Assembly: GCF_044389085.1 (NCBI RefSeq)
Contig: NZ_JBIRXP010000001.1
Location: forward strand, 124,001-188,000
Reading direction: 5' to 3'
From: Isoptericola sp044389085
GTDB taxonomy: Bacteria > Actinomycetota > Actinomycetes > Actinomycetales > Cellulomonadaceae
Length of the DNA: 64,000 nt
The notes beneath the pieces are model-generated. The model was not told where the DNA came from. It made no database searches and saw nothing but the letters and a program-made list of their open reading frames with translations. Shown here one piece after another: positions 6,617 to 14,738 of the stretch (positions within the stretch are counted from its first letter, which is position 1; every line of letters starts with the position of its first letter). Position numbers and translations under genes: made by a program.

Positions 6617-9416
6617 GCGCCGCGGCCAGCTGCCGACGTGACGTGACGCCGAGCTTCCCGAACACCTTGCGCAGGTGCCACTCGACGGTCCGCGGGCTGA
6701 GGAAGAGCTGCGCGCCGATCTCCGGGTTCGTGCTGCCCGTCGCCGCCAGCCGGGCGATCTGCCGCTCCTGGGCGGTCAGCTCGTCGACCGGGCCGACCAC
6801 GGACCGGTGCACCACCTCGCCGGTGGCCGAGAGCTCCCGCGCGGCGCGCTCGGCGAAGGCGTGGGCGCCGAAGCCGACGAACTGCTCGTGCGCCACCCGC
6901 AGCACCTCGCGCGCCTCGACCCGGCGGTTCTGCCGACGCAGCCACTCGCCGAGGAGCAGCCGCGCGCGGGCCTCGGCGGTGCCGACCCGGGTGCGGCCGA
7001 GGACGTCGACCGCGGTGCGGTACAGCGCCTCGGCGTCGCGGTCGTCGGCGAGCAGCGCGGCCGAGCGGGTGGCGAGCCCGACGGCCCAGTCGGTGCCGGT
7101 CGCGTCGGCGATCTCCTGGAGGCGGGCGGCCGCGGCCGCGGCCTGCTCGGGCGCGCCGGCACGCACCGCCGCCTCGACGTGCTCGGGGAGCACCCAGGCG
7201 GCCAGGCCGATGTCGAACGGGTGCCCCTCGGCGGTGGCCGTCGCCGCGAGCGCGTCGGCGTACCGTCCGCGGGAGTTGTGCAGGACGCCGCCGTGCAGCA
7301 CGTCCGACAGCCGCCACTGGGACTCGCCGCGCTCGGCGACCCGGCGCGCGACGGCGGCCGCGGACTCGTGCTTGGCCGCGTCGTCGCCGCGGTAGGCGGC
7401 GAACCAGCCCGCCCGGTCGGGCCCCTCGGGGACGTCGCTCGCGGCCATGATCTCCCGCGTGCCCTCGTAGAGCTCCTCGGCGTCGGCGATGCGGCCGCTC
7501 ATGAGCAGGATCGGGTAGTGCTCCGACATCGCCATGGCGAGGGTCGAGAACGCGCCGTCGCGCCGGCAGGCGGCGACGAACTCCGCCGACGCGTCGGCGT
7601 AGGCGGCGTCGTCGAGCAGGACCCGGGCGACGAGGCAGGTCAGGGGGAGCCAGCGCATCGCGCCGACCTCGTGGCTGACGTCGGCCCCGTACCCGCGCAT
7701 GGGGTCGGAGTCGCCCCGCTCGGCCTCGGGGTCGCCGTCGAGCGAGCGCAGCGCCGCGAGCGCCGTGCGGAGCGTCGGGGCTGCGGGCCCGTACCCGTCC
7801 AGCGCGAGGACGGCGAGCCCGCGCAGGGCCTCCAGCGCGGCCCGCGACCCGGGGGTGAGCGGGGTGGCGGGGGCCGCGGCGAGGATGCCGTGCGCGACCT
7901 CGGGGATGCCGACGCGGTTCGCGGACTCCCCGGCGAGCACGGCGGCGATGAAGGCGTTGGCGTACGTGACCATCGCGGCGTCGCCGTCGAAGGGCTCGAG
8001 CTGCCGGGCGGCGTCGAGGAGCATCGCGGCGCCGTCGCGCCCGGGGGAGATGTAGAACCGGACGTGGCCGCGGGCGAGGTCGACGCGTGCCTGCTGGTGC
8101 GCGTTGAGCAGCTCCGGCTCCACGCGGTCGAGCAGCCGTTGCGCGTTCTGCATCGCGCCGGCGCGGAGAGTGTCCTCGGCGGCCATGAGCATCCGGCGGG
8201 ACCGCATCTGGCGGTCGGGCGTCAGCTCGGCCCCGCGCACGTGGAAGTTCGCGGCGGCGACGATGCCGCCGCGCAGGCGTGCGCGGTCGGCGGAACGCAC
8301 CAGCTCGGCGGCGACGTCCTCGTCGAACCCGATCGTGCTCTCGGCGAGGTGCCACGCCCGGCGGTCGGGGTCCTGCTGCGGGTCGGTGGCCTCCGCGATC
8401 GCCCGGTGCGCGGCCCGGCGGTCGGAGGCGGGCTCCGAGGCGATGACGGCGGAGCGCACCAGGGGGTGCCGGAACCGGAGCCGCGCCCCCAGCTCCAGGA
8501 GGTTCTCCTCGACCGCGGGCGTGAACGCGGAGGTGTCCAGGGCGAGCGCGGACGCCGCGGCGAGCACGAGCGTCGGGTCGCCCACGGGCTCGATGGCGGT
8601 GAGCAGCAGCAGGCGCCGGGTGTCGGCGGGCAGCCGTTCGACGCGGCGCCGGAAGCCGTCCTCGAGCTTGGCGCTCACGCCGGTGCGCCCCTGCGCGACG
8701 GGGGCGGGGGAGAACTCCATCGCCCCGCGCCGGAGCTCGACGAGCGCGAGCGGGTTGCCGCGCGCCTCGGCGACGATGCGCTCGCGCACGGCCGTGTCGA
8801 CCGGGCCGCCGACGACGGTGCCGAGCAGCGTGCGCGCGTCGGCGTCGTCGAGCGGCCGCACCACGAGGTCCTCGATGGCGGCGAACCGTTCGTCGACCGG
8901 CTCGCGGACCGCGAACACGATCCCGACGGACTCCGCGACGAGGCGTCGCGCCACGAACGCGAGCACCTGGGCGGAGGCCTGGTCGAGCCACTGGGCGTCG
9001 TCGACGAGGCAGATCAAGGGGCGGCTCTCGGCCGCATGGCTGAGGAGGCTCAGCACCGCGAGGCCGAGCACGAACCGGTCCGGCGCGGGCCCCGAGCGCA
9101 GGCCGAGCGCGACGCCGAGCGCCATCGCCTGGGGCTCCGGGAGCGCTTCCAGGCCGTCGAGGACGGGGGCGCACAGCTGCTGGAGCCCGGCGAGGGCCAG
9201 CTCCATCTCCGACTCGACGCCGAGCGCGCGCACCACCCGGCAGCCCGTCGCCTGCTCGGCGACGTGGTCGAGGAGCATCGTCTTGCCGAGCCCGGTCTCG
9301 GCCCGCAGCACCAGCGCCCGGCTCTCGCCGCCGCGCACGCTCGCGACGAGCCGGCTGAGCCGCTCCCGTTCGCGGCGACGCCCGATGAGGGTCGGTCCAT
9401 GCGCACCAGGCGTCAT
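6588..9416 (-). CDS. Large ATP-binding LuxR-family transcriptional regulator (LAL/MalT-like)
   Basis: A 942-residue regulator. An N-terminal AAA/STAND-type ATPase has Walker A ETGLGKT near residues 40-46 and Walker B LICLVDD near 134-140. A long helical repeat region (about 350-860) is TPR-like. A C-terminal LuxR helix-turn-helix (LTAQERQIARLAATG, then TNPEIGAQLFLSPRTVEWHL) covers about the last 60 residues. Such LAL proteins activate promoters on ligand and ATP binding; the ligand is unknown. The start ATG 9416 is chosen over upstream in-frame codons because homology to the ATPase begins with TLIGRRRERERL and a TAGGCT box lies eight bases upstream. It is downstream of the NTF2-like gene. Confidence 0.9.
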   Translation of the reverse strand: MTPGAHGPTLIGRRRERERLSRLVASVRGGESRALVLRAETGLGKTMLLDHVAEQATGCRVVRALGVESEMELALAGLQQLCAPVLDGLEALPEPQAMALGVALGLRSGPAPDRFVLGLAVLSLLSHAAESRPLICLVDDAQWLDQASAQVLAFVARRLVAESVGIVFAVREPVDERFAAIEDLVVRPLDDADARTLLGTVVGGPVDTAVRERIVAEARGNPLALVELRRGAMEFSPAPVAQGRTGVSAKLEDGFRRRVERLPADTRRLLLLTAIEPVGDPTLVLAAASALALDTSAFTPAVEENLLELGARLRFRHPLVRSAVIASEPASDRRAAHRAIAEATDPQQDPDRRAWHLAESTIGFDEDVAAELVRSADRARLRGGIVAAANFHVRGAELTPDRQMRSRRMLMAAEDTLRAGAMQNAQRLLDRVEPELLNAHQQARVDLARGHVRFYISPGRDGAAMLLDAARQLEPFDGDAAMVTYANAFIAAVLAGESANRVGIPEVAHGILAAAPATPLTPGSRAALEALRGLAVLALDGYGPAAPTLRTALAALRSLDGDPEAERGDSDPMRGYGADVSHEVGAMRWLPLTCLVARVLLDDAAYADASAEFVAACRRDGAFSTLAMAMSEHYPILLMSGRIADAEELYEGTREIMAASDVPEGPDRAGWFAAYRGDDAAKHESAAAVARRVAERGESQWRLSDVLHGGVLHNSRGRYADALAATATAEGHPFDIGLAAWVLPEHVEAAVRAGAPEQAAAAAARLQEIADATGTDWAVGLATRSAALLADDRDAEALYRTAVDVLGRTRVGTAEARARLLLGEWLRRQNRRVEAREVLRVAHEQFVGFGAHAFAERAARELSATGEVVHRSVVGPVDELTAQERQIARLAATGSTNPEIGAQLFLSPRTVEWHLRKVFGKLGVTSRRQLAAALKESMVPAG

Positions 9417-9424
9417 GGTCGCAG

Positions 9425-9453
9425 AGCCTATCCGCAGCCCTAGCGCCCCGACA
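9425..9453 (-). promoter_or_regulatory. Putative leaderless promoter of the LuxR-family regulator gene
   Basis: On the minus strand a -35-like TGTCGG (9453-9448) is separated by 17 bases from TAGGCT (9430-9425), which ends eight bases before the ATG. No Shine-Dalgarno sequence is present, which fits transcription starting at the start codon. Confidence 0.5.
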
Positions 9454-9462
9454 GCGCTCGGG

Positions 9463-9900
9463 TCAGCCGTGCTCACGGGCCGTCCGGGTGAACTCGGCGG
9501 TCGCGACACGCCACCGTCCGCCGGCGAACCGGTAGGCCAGGGCGAGCGACCCGGCGCCGTGCCGCGCACGCGTCCCGTCCTCGGGGTAGAGCGTGTCCTC
9601 GACGGCCCAGGTCCCGTCGGCGCGGTCGTCGGCGAGGATGTCGAGCTCCTCGTCCGAGGACTGCACGACGAGCCGACCCGGGCCGACCGCGCGGTCGATC
9701 GCGGCCCCGATCCCCGTGGTGGCGGCGAAGCAGCCGAGCTCGCCGTCCGCGCCGTACGCGCGGAACCGGCCGTCGGGGGTGAACAACGACTCGAGCTCGG
9801 CCCAGTCGCGCACGGAGGCGGCGCGGCAGAGCCGGGACTGCACGCGGCGCAGCTCCTCGAGGACGAGCAGCCGGTCGAGGGGCGCCAGGGGGTCGGTCAT
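9463..9900 (-). CDS. NTF2-like/SnoaL-type protein
   Basis: A 145-residue protein with the SnoaL-like (NTF2 fold) pattern: a first helix, a segment DWAELESLFTPDGRFRAYG, a second helix, then strands ending RWRVATAEFTRT. This fold covers isomerases, dehydratases and cyclases as well as non-catalytic binders, so the function is open. Its ATG at 9900 overlaps the TGA of a 13-codon frame that carries the better Shine-Dalgarno sequence (see 9897-9938), so translation may be coupled to that leader. The regulator gene follows 46 bases downstream. Confidence 0.75.
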   Translation of the reverse strand: MTDPLAPLDRLLVLEELRRVQSRLCRAASVRDWAELESLFTPDGRFRAYGADGELGCFAATTGIGAAIDRAVGPGRLVVQSSDEELDILADDRADGTWAVEDTLYPEDGTRARHGAGSLALAYRFAGGRWRVATAEFTRTAREHG

Positions 9901-9938
9901 GCGCGTCCCCGTCGTGCGGTCGTGGTGCGGTGGGTCAT
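9897..9938 (-). CDS. Possible 13-codon leader peptide upstream of the NTF2-like gene
   Basis: ATG 9938-9936 has GAAAGGA five bases upstream, the best Shine-Dalgarno sequence in this intergenic region. The frame reads MTHRTTTARRGRA and stops at TGA 9899-9897, overlapping the NTF2-like start as ATGA. The peptide is short, basic and Thr/Arg-rich. It could couple or modulate translation of the downstream gene. It could also be incidental, since the downstream ATG has a weak GGGGA of its own. There is no evidence of ribosome stalling in the sequence itself. Confidence 0.4.
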   Translation of the reverse strand: MTHRTTTARRGRA

Positions 9939-10012
9939 CGGGGTCCTTTCGACGTGCGGCGCCGTCGGGTCCGGCGCCTGCTCCGAGCCTGGCGCCTGGT
10001 GACCCCGGGACC

Positions 10013-10031
10013 ACCAGGGCAACCCCCTGGT
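10013..10031. promoter_or_regulatory. Inverted repeat, possible operator
   Basis: ACCAGGG and CCCTGGT form a perfect 7-bp inverted repeat around a 5-base spacer. A third CCCTGG lies at 10037-10042, 12 bases after the start of the second arm. The position between divergent genes suggests a regulator site; the neighbouring LuxR-type protein is one candidate binder. Binding is not shown by the sequence. Confidence 0.4.
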
Positions 10032-10061
10032 CGACCCCCTGGGATCGCCGGCGCGCCGGAT

Positions 10062-10101
10062 GCCGCACGACGCCGCACGACGCCGCACGACGCCGCACGA
10101 C
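10062..10101. repeat. Four tandem copies of a 10-bp unit
   Basis: The unit GCCGCACGAC is repeated four times without change. It does not lie in a credible gene. It could be a slippage-prone tract or a cluster of protein-binding sites, since the 10-bp period is close to one helical turn. Confidence 0.8.
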
Positions 10102-10232
10102 GTCGTCCGGGGGGCGCGTCCGCCCGTCGGGCACCAGTGGCCCGCCCGGTGGTCGTCGGGGACGGCCCCGGTGGTCCGCCCAGGGGGAGCGACCGGCGCC
10201 TTGCCGGTGGCCCGCACGCGACCGTGGCCTGC

Positions 10233-11996
10233 ATGAACACGCACACCACACCGCCCGACGGCCCCTGGCCGACCGTCCCCCGACCTCCCGTCCCGGGAGC
10301 GCCCGTCCCTGGACCGACCGACCCGCGACCGACCGCGCACGCCGCGCACGCCGGCCCCCGCAGGGTCCGCCTCCTCACCGTGCGCGCCCTCGCCGTCCTC
10401 GGCGCGCTCGCCGTGCTGCTCGCCTGCTGGGGCTCGCTCCTGCCGCCGGCGCACGCGGCCGCCCGGCCCGCACCGCCGGTCACGCCGGTCGTGCACGTCG
10501 ACTCCGGCGCCCTCCAGGGGGCCGAGACGCCGGCCGGCCTGGAGTTCCGCGGCGTCCCGTACGCGGCACCGCCCACGGGCGAGCTGCGCTGGGAGCCGCC
10601 GCAGCCGGTCGCCCCCTGGTCCGGCGTCCGCGAGGCGACCACGTACTCGCCGGTCTGCCCGCAGGCGCCCCCGAGCCCCAACGGCCAGAGCGAGGACTGC
10701 CTCTACCTCAACGTCACCGTCCCCGCCGGCACCCGGGCCGACGCGAAGCTCCCGGTGATCGTGTGGATCCACGGCGGCGGCTTCGAGCTCGGGGAGGGCG
10801 CCGACTACGAGGCGTCCGACCTCGCGTCGCACGGCGCCGTGGTCGTGACGATCAACTACCGCCTCGGGCTGCTCGGGTTCCTCTCGCACCCCGCGCTGGC
10901 GGACCGTGACGGGGCCAGCGGCAACTACGGCCTCATGGACCAGCAGGCCGCGCTGCGCTGGGTGCACCGCAACGTCGCCGGCTTCGGCGGCGACGCCGGG
11001 AACGTGACGATCGCGGGCCAGTCGGCCGGCGGGCTGTCGGTCGCAATGCACCTCGCCTCACCCGGGGCCAAGGGGCTGTTCCAGCGCGCGGTGATCCAGA
11101 GCGGGGCGTTCGCCCCGGTGCAGAAGCCGCTCGCGCGGGCCGAGCGCGAGGGCGTCGCGTCCGCGACGGAGGTCGGCTGCGGCGACGGGAGCGCCCGGCA
11201 GGTCGCCGCGTGCCTGCGCGACGTGCCCGTCGACACCCTGGTCGCGCACCAGCCGCTGTCGATCACGCCCGGCGTCGTCGACGGCGCCGTGCTGCCGCGG
11301 TCGGTCGGCAACGCCGTCGCGACCGGGCGCTTCCACCGGGTGCCGATCCTCAACGGCGTCAACACCCAGGAGAACCGCATCTTCACCACGCTCGGCCTGA
11401 GCGTGACGCGGGGGGCCACGGCCGTGCTGCCCGGGCCGATCGACGCGTCGAACTACGAGTCCACCATCGCCACGAACTTCGGGGTCGACGCGCGGACGGC
11501 GGCGTTCATCGCCAAGGCCTACCCGCTGTCGAGGTACGTCTCGCCGGCGCAGGCGTTCAGCGTGCTGAACTCCGACGCCAACTTCTCGTGCCCGGCGCTC
11601 GCGCTCGACGGCGCGGCGTCGGCGTGGGTGAAGACCTACGCGTACGAGTTCAACGACGCCCAGGCGCCGCGGCTGTTCGCACCCGACACGCTCGGAGAGC
11701 CGTACGCGGCCACGCACCAGTCCGAGCTGGCGTACCTGTTCGACCAGCCCAACGCCCCGCTGCCCGGAGAGCTCTCCCCGTCCCAGCAGCAGCTCGCCGA
11801 CACCATGCAGGCCGCGTGGGTGCAGTTCGCCCGCACGGGGTCACCGGCCACCGCCGCCACCCCCTGGCCGAGGTTCGACCTGCGGGGGCAGCAGATCCTC
11901 TCGCTCGACGACCCGGCACCGTCCGTCGAGCGCGGGTTCGCGGCCGACCACCGGTGCGGCGTCTGGGCCGCGGTCGCCCTGTTCGGCACGCACTGA
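10233..11996 (+). CDS. Secreted type B carboxylesterase
   Basis: A 587-residue carboxylesterase/lipase type B. A Pro-rich N-terminus (about 45 residues) precedes a hydrophobic signal at about 50-75 ending in PAHAA, so export is likely. The mature part begins with VDSGALQG and has the family block SEDCLYLNV, the oxyanion-hole HGGGF, and the nucleophile elbow GQSAGG. The Glu and His of the triad probably lie in the middle and in the ATHQSELAYL region near residue 500. These enzymes hydrolyse carboxylic esters; substrate unknown. ATG 10233 is the only start that leaves the signal sequence near the N-terminus. No clear Shine-Dalgarno sequence is visible. Confidence 0.88.
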   Translation: MNTHTTPPDGPWPTVPRPPVPGAPVPGPTDPRPTAHAAHAGPRRVRLLTVRALAVLGALAVLLACWGSLLPPAHAAARPAPPVTPVVHVDSGALQGAETPAGLEFRGVPYAAPPTGELRWEPPQPVAPWSGVREATTYSPVCPQAPPSPNGQSEDCLYLNVTVPAGTRADAKLPVIVWIHGGGFELGEGADYEASDLASHGAVVVTINYRLGLLGFLSHPALADRDGASGNYGLMDQQAALRWVHRNVAGFGGDAGNVTIAGQSAGGLSVAMHLASPGAKGLFQRAVIQSGAFAPVQKPLARAEREGVASATEVGCGDGSARQVAACLRDVPVDTLVAHQPLSITPGVVDGAVLPRSVGNAVATGRFHRVPILNGVNTQENRIFTTLGLSVTRGATAVLPGPIDASNYESTIATNFGVDARTAAFIAKAYPLSRYVSPAQAFSVLNSDANFSCPALALDGAASAWVKTYAYEFNDAQAPRLFAPDTLGEPYAATHQSELAYLFDQPNAPLPGELSPSQQQLADTMQAAWVQFARTGSPATAATPWPRFDLRGQQILSLDDPAPSVERGFAADHRCGVWAAVALFGTH

Positions 11997-12058
11997 CCGC
12001 GTCCCCACCGTCCGCATCCACCATCCGCATCTCACCACCCGCTCAGAGAGGCCACGTC

Positions 12059-13099
12059 ATGATCGACAGAAGAGCGTTCCTCCGCACCACCGGTGTGCTC
12101 GCCGCGGCAGGAGCCGTCGGCTCCCAGGCCGGGCCCGCGATCGCCGGCCCGCCCGCCCCCGGCCCGTCGGCACCGCCGCCCGTGCTGCCGGTCCGCCCGG
12201 CCTTCCCCGAGATCAAGCAGATCCGCGCCGGGGAGCTGGACGTCGGGTACGCGGAACTCGGCCCCGCGCGGGGCACCCCGGTGATCCTGCTGCACGGCTG
12301 GCCGTACGACATCCACAGCTACGTGAAGGTGGCGCCGCTGCTCGCCGAGCAGGGGTACCGCGTGATCGTGCCCTACTTCCGCGGGCACGGGACGACGACC
12401 TTCCTGTCCTCCCGCACCTTCCGCAACGCCCAGCAGTCCGTCATCGCGCTGGACATCGTGGCGCTGATGGACGCCCTGCGGATCCGCAGCGCGGTGATCG
12501 CCGGCTACGACTGGGGCTCGCGCACCGGCGACATCATCGCCGCGCTGTGGCCCGACAGGGTCCGGGCGCTGGTGTCGGTGACGGGCTACCTCATCACCAA
12601 CCGCGAGGCCAACGAGAACCCGATCCCGCCCAGCCTCGAGTGGGCGTGGTGGTACCAGTACTACTTCGCCACCGAGCGCGGCCTGCGCGGCCTGCAGAAC
12701 CCGGAGTACCGCGACGAGCTGGCGCGGCTCGTGTGGACGTTCAACTCGCCCACCTGGTCGTTCGACACGGCGACGTTCGAGCGGACGGCGGCGGCGTTCA
12801 CCAACCCGGACTACGCGGCGATCGTGGTCCACAACTATCGCTGGCGTCTCGGCCTGGCCACGGGGGACCCCCGGTACGACCGCCTCGAGAAGCGGCTGGC
12901 GGCCGGCCCGACGATCGGCGTCCCGACGATCACGATCGACGGCGCCGACGACCCGTTCACCCCGGACGGGGACGGGGCGAACTACCGCGCCAAGTTCGTC
13001 GGCCCGTACGACCACCGGACCTTCGCCGTCGGGCACGACGTGCCGCAGGAGGCGCCGCGCGAGTTCGCCCGCGCGGTCGTCGACGCGACCCGGCTGTAG
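12059..13099 (+). CDS. Tat-exported alpha/beta hydrolase (epoxide hydrolase/haloalkane dehalogenase-like)
   Basis: A 346-residue hydrolase. DRRAFLRTTG at residues 3-12 followed by an Ala-rich hydrophobic stretch is a twin-arginine signal. The alpha/beta core has HGWP at 79-82 (oxyanion region) and the nucleophile elbow GYDWGS with Asp151 in place of Ser, as in epoxide hydrolases and dehalogenases. A late His lies in AVGHDVPQE near residue 330. A tryptophan- and tyrosine-rich cap (about 205-275) covers the active site. GAGAGGCCAC precedes the ATG. It follows the carboxylesterase by 62 bases on the same strand and is closed by a strong hairpin, so the two may be co-transcribed. Confidence 0.85.
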   Translation: MIDRRAFLRTTGVLAAAGAVGSQAGPAIAGPPAPGPSAPPPVLPVRPAFPEIKQIRAGELDVGYAELGPARGTPVILLHGWPYDIHSYVKVAPLLAEQGYRVIVPYFRGHGTTTFLSSRTFRNAQQSVIALDIVALMDALRIRSAVIAGYDWGSRTGDIIAALWPDRVRALVSVTGYLITNREANENPIPPSLEWAWWYQYYFATERGLRGLQNPEYRDELARLVWTFNSPTWSFDTATFERTAAAFTNPDYAAIVVHNYRWRLGLATGDPRYDRLEKRLAAGPTIGVPTITIDGADDPFTPDGDGANYRAKFVGPYDHRTFAVGHDVPQEAPREFARAVVDATRL

Positions 13100-13108
13100 G
13101 TGGTGCCG

Positions 13109-13151
13109 GTGCGCCCCGGGCCCGACGGATCACGTCGGGCCCGGGGCGCAC
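13109..13151 (+). terminator. Strong intrinsic-type hairpin
   Basis: A perfect 19-bp stem, GTGCGCCCCGGGCCCGACG with its complement, flanks the 5-base loop GATCA, starting nine bases after the hydrolase stop. There is no T run, as usual at this GC content. Confidence 0.8.
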
Positions 13152-13169
13152 GTCTGCGCGCAGCGCAAC

Positions 13170-13197
13170 GGGCGGCCGGTGCGCGCACCGGCCGCCC
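13170..13197 (-). terminator. 28-bp perfect palindrome downstream of the leftward hydrolase gene
   Basis: GGGCGGCCGGTGC and its complement are separated only by GC, giving a perfect 28-bp palindrome 14 bases past the stop of the leftward gene at 13212. With the hairpin at 13109 it separates two convergent genes, so a terminator role is the simplest reading. Confidence 0.65.
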
Positions 13198-13211
13198 GTA
13201 CCGGCGAGCGG

Positions 13212-13949
13212 TCAGGAGACCTGGGCGGCCGCGTGGAGGACGGCGTCGGCGACCTCGACGGGGTGCGAGACCGCGACGGCGTGGGAGGCCCCGGCGATCT
13301 CGACCAGGCGGCCCCCGGCCCGCTCGGCCATGAATCGGACCGCCTCCGCGGGGATGTTCCGGTCGGCCCCCGCGAGCACGAACGTGGACGGCAGCCGCTC
13401 CCAGGCGGGGACGCCCACCGAGAGGCCCTCGCCGAGCGCCTCCGACGTCGCGGGCCGCTGGCCCGCGGCCATGAGGGCCGCCGTCCCTGGGTCGACGTCG
13501 GCGGCGAACTGCTGCGCGAACGCCTCCTGGCGGATGGCGAGCTCGGTGCCGCCCCCGGTGAGCGGGTAGCTCGTCAGGGCGTCGCCGAGGGTGCTGCCGG
13601 GGAACTTGCCCGACAGCTCGAGCGCGCTCTCCCCGTCGGCCGGGGCGAACGCCGCGACGTACACCAGGGCGGCGACGTTCGTGGCGTCGGCGGCGGCCTG
13701 GGTGATCACGCTGCCGCCGTAGGAGTGGCCCACGAGGACCACCGGGCCGGGGATCGACGCGAGGACGTCGGCGACGTACCGGCCGTCGCCGGACAACGAG
13801 CGCAGCGGGTTCGCCACGGCGGTCACGGGCACGTGCCGGGAGCGCAGCCGCGCGACGACACCGTTCCAGCTGGACGAGTCGGCGAAGGCGCCGTGGACGA
13901 GGACGACGGTGGGTCGTGCGGGGCGGCGGGCGGTGCTGAGGTCGGACAT
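13212..13949 (-). CDS. Alpha/beta hydrolase (MenH/RsbQ-like small esterase)
   Basis: A 245-residue cytoplasmic alpha/beta hydrolase. VLVHGAFADSSSW at residues 16-28 carries the oxyanion HG, GHSYGG gives nucleophile Ser76, and the late His is in GASHAVAVSHP near residue 220. The acid is probably the Asp in LAGADRNIP. The early GAFADSSSW motif is common in actinobacterial hydrolases of this type, annotated as salicylate esterase-like or simply alpha/beta hydrolase. GAAAGGA lies ten bases before the ATG. It runs leftward after the VOC gene at 14014 with 64 bases between. Confidence 0.87.
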   Translation of the reverse strand: MSDLSTARRPARPTVVLVHGAFADSSSWNGVVARLRSRHVPVTAVANPLRSLSGDGRYVADVLASIPGPVVLVGHSYGGSVITQAAADATNVAALVYVAAFAPADGESALELSGKFPGSTLGDALTSYPLTGGGTELAIRQEAFAQQFAADVDPGTAALMAAGQRPATSEALGEGLSVGVPAWERLPSTFVLAGADRNIPAEAVRFMAERAGGRLVEIAGASHAVAVSHPVEVADAVLHAAAQVS

Positions 13950-14013
13950 GAGGGTGGTCCTTTCGTGGTGGGGATCGTGCCGGGGATCGGTGTGGGTGCG
14001 GGCGGGCCGCGGC

Positions 14014-14520
14014 TCAGCGGCCGGGGCGGCGCTCGCGGATCTCCTGCAGGTACCAGGCGTTGCCGTCGGGGTCCTGGAAGGCGACGAACGAGGCGTAGCT
14101 GCGGTCCTGCGGGTCCCGACCGGGGACGCGCTCGCGGTCGCCGGAGTGGTGGAACGCGCCGCCGGCGTCGTGGAACACCTCGCTGACGTCGACGCCGCGC
14201 GCCCGCAGGTCGGCGCGGGCGGCCTCGACGTCGTGCACCCCGAGCAGCAGGCTGTCGAGCGTGCCCGGGGCCGCGGCGCTGATGCGCGTGCCGAAGGTGA
14301 CCGACGTCGGCGACCCGGGCGGGGTCACCTGGACGACGGCGAGGCCGTCCGGCATGACGAAGTCGGCGTCCAGCCGCCAGCCGAGCCGGCCGACGTAGAA
14401 GTCCTTGGCCCGGCCGACGTCGGCCACCGGGACGATCACCGACTCGATCCTCAGCTCGCCGGGACCCGGGGGTGGCGTCGGCGAGGTGCCGGTGCGTGGG
14501 GCGGTCTGCGTGTCGCTCAT
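14014..14520 (-). CDS. VOC-fold (glyoxalase-like) protein 2
   Basis: A 168-residue VOC protein. The Pro/Thr-rich first 20 residues are followed by one VOC domain from VIVPVADVGRAKDFY to DPDGNAWYLQEIRER. It matches the protein at 2262-2963 in most domain landmarks but lacks that protein's C-terminal tail. ATG 14520 is chosen because CGGAGAG lies about six bases upstream. It forms a leftward pair with the small hydrolase at 13212. The chelated metal and substrate cannot be deduced. Confidence 0.85.
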   Translation of the reverse strand: MSDTQTAPRTGTSPTPPPGPGELRIESVIVPVADVGRAKDFYVGRLGWRLDADFVMPDGLAVVQVTPPGSPTSVTFGTRISAAAPGTLDSLLLGVHDVEAARADLRARGVDVSEVFHDAGGAFHHSGDRERVPGRDPQDRSYASFVAFQDPDGNAWYLQEIRERRPGR

Positions 14521-14592
14521 CGTGCTCTCCGTTCGGTAGGCGGTACCTCCCCACCGTCCGGCGGGCGCCCGCCCCGCGGCACCCGTGCCCTG

Positions 14593-14671
14593 CCCGGGTC
14601 CACCACCGGGGCCACCCGGGCCCGGTGCCCTGGCCCGGGTGACCCGTCGTGGCGCCGGTACCCCACCCGGG
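14593..14671. repeat. Four CCCGGG-centred motifs between divergent genes
   Basis: CCCGGG cores occur at 14593, 14615, 14634 and 14666, flanked alternately as TGCCCGGGT and ACCCGGGC. Centre spacings are 22, 19 and 32 bases, close to two or three helical turns. They lie between the VOC gene (leftward) and the stress-protein gene (rightward) and may be binding sites; high GC makes chance occurrence possible. Confidence 0.35.
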
Positions 14672-14738
14672 CGCGACGCCGCGGGCGGCCGCGGCACGGT
14701 CGTCGTAGCCATCCGTTCCGTCACGAGAAGGGCCGACC

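Larger units (their letters stand above)
9939..10232. other. Divergent intergenic region of the NTF2-like and carboxylesterase genes
   Basis: No gene is visible here. It contains the leader's Shine-Dalgarno sequence, an inverted repeat at 10013-10031 and a 10-bp tandem repeat at 10062-10101. No convincing -35/-10 pair for the carboxylesterase could be picked. Confidence 0.6.

Noticed and set aside
6007..9174. A leftward open frame of about 1055 codons
   Set aside because: It is a shadow in another frame of the LuxR-type gene and the antisense of ltrA, Arg/Pro/Ala-rich with no domain; the alternative frame has a complete ATPase and helix-turn-helix.
10062..10101. Possible CRISPR-like array
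   Set aside because: The unit is only 10 bp and there are no spacers between copies.
13109..13197. Two strong palindromes considered as attachment or transposon ends
   Set aside because: There is no transposase or integrase nearby, and both lie just after stop codons of convergent genes, which fits terminators.
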